Position numbers and translations under genes: made by a program. A stretch of 7,117 nt of DNA, taken from Actinomycetes bacterium (GTDB lineage: Bacteria > Actinomycetota > Actinomycetes > Propionibacteriales > Propionibacteriaceae). Positions 5,514 to 7,117 of the stretch are shown here, piece by piece (positions within the stretch are counted from its first letter, which is position 1; each line of letters begins with the position of its first letter). Under the pieces are notes generated by a model. It was given only the letters and a program-made list of their open reading frames with translations, was not told the origin of the DNA and made no database searches. The stretch covers positions 1-7,117 of the forward strand of contig JAEZHJ010000052.1 of NCBI GenBank assembly GCA_023436925.1. The letters are read 5' to 3'.

Positions 5514-7051
5514 TGCCCGCCGCGGTGGCACCCACGCGGTGCCTGGTCTTGTGGTTCCCGGACTGGCCGGTGACCGCCTGGCGGCGTGCCGAGGACCAGC
5601 CCGCCGACGGCCCGCTCGCCGTCGTCGAAGCCAACCAGGTGGTCGCCTGTTCAGCAGCTGCGCATGCCGAGGGGGTGACGGCCGGGCAGCGTTGCCGGGA
5701 AGCCCAGTCGCGCTGCCCCGGCCTGCAGGTGGTCACCGCCGACCCGGTCCGCGACGAGCGCCAGTTCACCCCTGTGGTCGACCGTCTGGAACAGGTGGCA
5801 CCCGGGGTCCAGATCGTCCGGCCCGGTCTTGCCACGCTGCGGGTCCGCGGCCCGGCGCGCTACTACGGCGGGGAGCCGCAGGCCGCCCGTGCCCTGCTCG
5901 GCTCGGTCGGCGAGCTGGGGGTCGACGGCGGCCGGGCCGGGATCGCCGACGGCGTCTTCACCGCCGAGCAGGCGGCCCACGACGCCGATCCCGTCCTCGT
6001 CGTGCCACCGGGGGCGGCGGCGTCCTACCTGGCGCCACTGCCGGTCAGCCGGCTGGGCGATCCGGAACTGGCAGGCCTGCTTCCCCGGCTGGGGATCCGC
6101 CGGCTGGGCGACTTCGCCGCCCTCGACGCGGCCAGCGTCCGGGACCGGTTCGGCGACCGCGGGGTGCGGCTGCACGCCCTGGCCGCCGGGCTCGACTCCC
6201 GTCCCGTCACCCCGCGCGTCCCGCCGCCCGAACTCGTCCGGCAGATCGAGTTCGAACCCGCGCTGACCCTGGTCGACCAGGTCGCCTTCAGCGTCCGCGG
6301 GACGGCCGAGGAGTTCATCGCCGGCCTGGCCGCCGCCAACCTGGTCTGCACCGAGTTGCTCGTCCACCTGCTGGCCGAGGAGGGGGAGCACTGCGAGCGG
6401 GTCTGGCTGCACCCCACCTGCTTCGACGCCGCCGCCGTGGTCGACCGGGTGCGCTGGCAACTGCAGGCGGCCGCCGGCAGCGTGATCGGCAGCGGCCTGG
6501 TGCGCGTCCGTCTCGAGCCGGTGGCGGTGGACGGGCTGGCCGGGCACTCCCCGGGCCTGTTCGGCCCAGGCGCCGACGAGAAGGTGCACCACGTGTTGTC
6601 GCGGGTGCAGGCGATGCTCGGCCACGAGGGCGTCCTCACCCCGGTGGTCGGCGGCGGCCGGTGGCTGGCGGAGCGGCAGGTGCTGGTGCCCTGGGGTGAC
6701 CGGACGGTCCTGCCGCAGCCGGCCGACCGGCCCTGGCCGGGCAGCCTGCCCGACCCGTTGCCCGCCACCGTCTTTCCCGGACGACGCCGGGTCGAAGTGG
6801 TGGATGGCGACGGCGTCCGGGTGGGGGTGGACGAGCGACTGCTGCTGACCGGCACCCCGGCAGTGCTGAGCGTCGGGGCTGCCCGGCTCCGGCTGACCGG
6901 CTGGGCGGGGCCGTGGCCGGTGGCCGAACGCGGCTGGGACCCGGCACGGGCCAGCAGCGGCTGCCGGTTCCAGGTCGCCGACGACACCGGCGGGGCGTGG
7001 CTGCTGGTGCTGGACGACGACGGCTGGTGGGCCGAGGGCAGGTACGACTGA
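5513..7051 (+). CDS. imuB: ImuB, catalytically inactive Y-family polymerase homologue, 512 aa
   Basis: ImuB acts as the hub of the mutasome, linking DnaE2 and ImuA' to the sliding clamp. The N-terminus reads CLVLWFPDWPV (residues 10-20), where active Y-family polymerases have the catalytic D-M-D-x-F-F. The second active-site motif (S-x-D-E) is replaced by GLATLRVRGPARYYGG (105-120), so polymerase activity is not expected, as is usual for ImuB. A helix-hairpin-helix/thumb region follows at about 186-230, a little-finger-like region to about 340, the expected clamp-motif position GHSPGLFG (344-351), and a C-terminal domain with LTGWAGPWPV (461-470). Length is normal. The frame is open from 5438, but the ATG at 5513 gives the family N-terminus, shares one base with the imuA' stop (TGATG), and follows a purine-rich GAGGGCGGTGGG (5499-5510), implying coupled translation. 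Confidence 0.93.
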   Translation: MPAAVAPTRCLVLWFPDWPVTAWRRAEDQPADGPLAVVEANQVVACSAAAHAEGVTAGQRCREAQSRCPGLQVVTADPVRDERQFTPVVDRLEQVAPGVQIVRPGLATLRVRGPARYYGGEPQAARALLGSVGELGVDGGRAGIADGVFTAEQAAHDADPVLVVPPGAAASYLAPLPVSRLGDPELAGLLPRLGIRRLGDFAALDAASVRDRFGDRGVRLHALAAGLDSRPVTPRVPPPELVRQIEFEPALTLVDQVAFSVRGTAEEFIAGLAAANLVCTELLVHLLAEEGEHCERVWLHPTCFDAAAVVDRVRWQLQAAAGSVIGSGLVRVRLEPVAVDGLAGHSPGLFGPGADEKVHHVLSRVQAMLGHEGVLTPVVGGGRWLAERQVLVPWGDRTVLPQPADRPWPGSLPDPLPATVFPGRRRVEVVDGDGVRVGVDERLLLTGTPAVLSVGAARLRLTGWAGPWPVAERGWDPARASSGCRFQVADDTGGAWLLVLDDDGWWAEGRYD

Positions 7052-7117
7052 TGGGCTACAACAACCCGCCGGTGCCGTGGTCACAGCTGGAGGGGACGCT
7101 GTCGGGCCGCAAGCCGG
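7051..7117 (+). CDS. dnaE2: DnaE2 error-prone DNA polymerase, first 22 codons only
   Basis: Only the beginning is present. The ATG at 7051-7053 shares its A with the imuB stop (TGATG), and GAGGGCAGG at 7034-7042 can serve as ribosome binding site. The visible residues, MGYNNPPVPWSQLEGTLSG then RKP, match the characteristic DnaE2 N-terminus (M-G-[YW]-x-N-x-P-P-x-x-W-x-x-[LM]-E) that leads into the PHP domain. DnaE2 is the alpha-type C-family polymerase that performs error-prone translesion synthesis after DNA damage; full proteins are usually over 1,000 residues. The call relies on this short match plus position directly behind imuB, where dnaE2 is commonly found. An alternative product is unlikely. 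Confidence 0.88.
   Translation, partial: MGYNNPPVPWSQLEGTLSGRKP

Noticed and set aside
6250..6257. GTTCGAAC inside imuB, resembling a LexA half-site or a tRNA T-arm
   Set aside because: It lacks the four-base spacer of the LexA box and lies deep in coding sequence. No cloverleaf can be built around it.
5651..7084. 477-codon minus-strand open frame opposite imuB
   Set aside because: The plus-strand frame is clearly ImuB and continues by overlap into dnaE2. The antisense product is low-complexity and runs over three plus-strand features.
1..7117. CRISPR arrays, insertion sequences, tRNA or rRNA genes
   Set aside because: I looked for regularly spaced short direct repeats, transposase motifs with terminal inverted repeats, and tRNA arms, and found none. 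The only long repeats are the in-frame protein repeats at 3501-4766.

Overview
The window is very GC-rich, with strong G/C preference at third codon positions, GTG starts and tight gene packing. Together with an actinobacterial-type LexA box and an imuA'-imuB-dnaE2 mutagenesis cassette, this points to an actinomycete. A relative of the Propionibacteriales is possible, but the sequence alone does not fix the family.

Layout: (1) Positions 1-2483, minus strand, hold three co-directional genes that probably form one transcription unit, read right to left. They are a short-chain dehydrogenase/reductase (SDR, 1644-2483), a major facilitator superfamily (MFS) permease (365-1597) and a GNAT acetyltransferase (339 to beyond the left edge), with gaps of 46 and 25 bases. 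(2) Positions 2484-2615 are a 132-base divergent promoter region carrying two perfect inverted repeats. (3) Positions 2616-4769, plus strand, encode a 717-residue secreted protein: signal peptide, Pro-rich linker, two carboxypeptidase-regulatory-like beta-sandwich domains, then five tandem 85-residue repeats with a YQW core. (4) Positions 4813-7117, plus strand, hold the SOS mutasome operon: a promoter with a perfect LexA box, then imuA' (4848-5513), imuB (5513-7051) and the first 22 codons of dnaE2 (from 7051). Both internal junctions are TGATG, where stop and start share one base.

In established models (Mycobacterium and others), DNA damage triggers LexA cleavage and derepresses this set. 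DnaE2 then does error-prone translesion synthesis, with ImuB as a non-catalytic Y-family adaptor and ImuA' as a divergent RecA-like partner. Here the three genes are one contiguous operon behind a single LexA site. ImuB lacks the acidic catalytic residues, and it also lacks a recognisable Gln at the place where the beta-clamp motif is expected. The left operon and the secreted repeat protein have no evident link to the mutasome. The window does not clearly show a new system. The best leads are the degenerate clamp motif, the leaderless-looking start of imuA', the alternating A/B architecture of the secreted repeats and the unexplained AT-rich operator-like palindrome.
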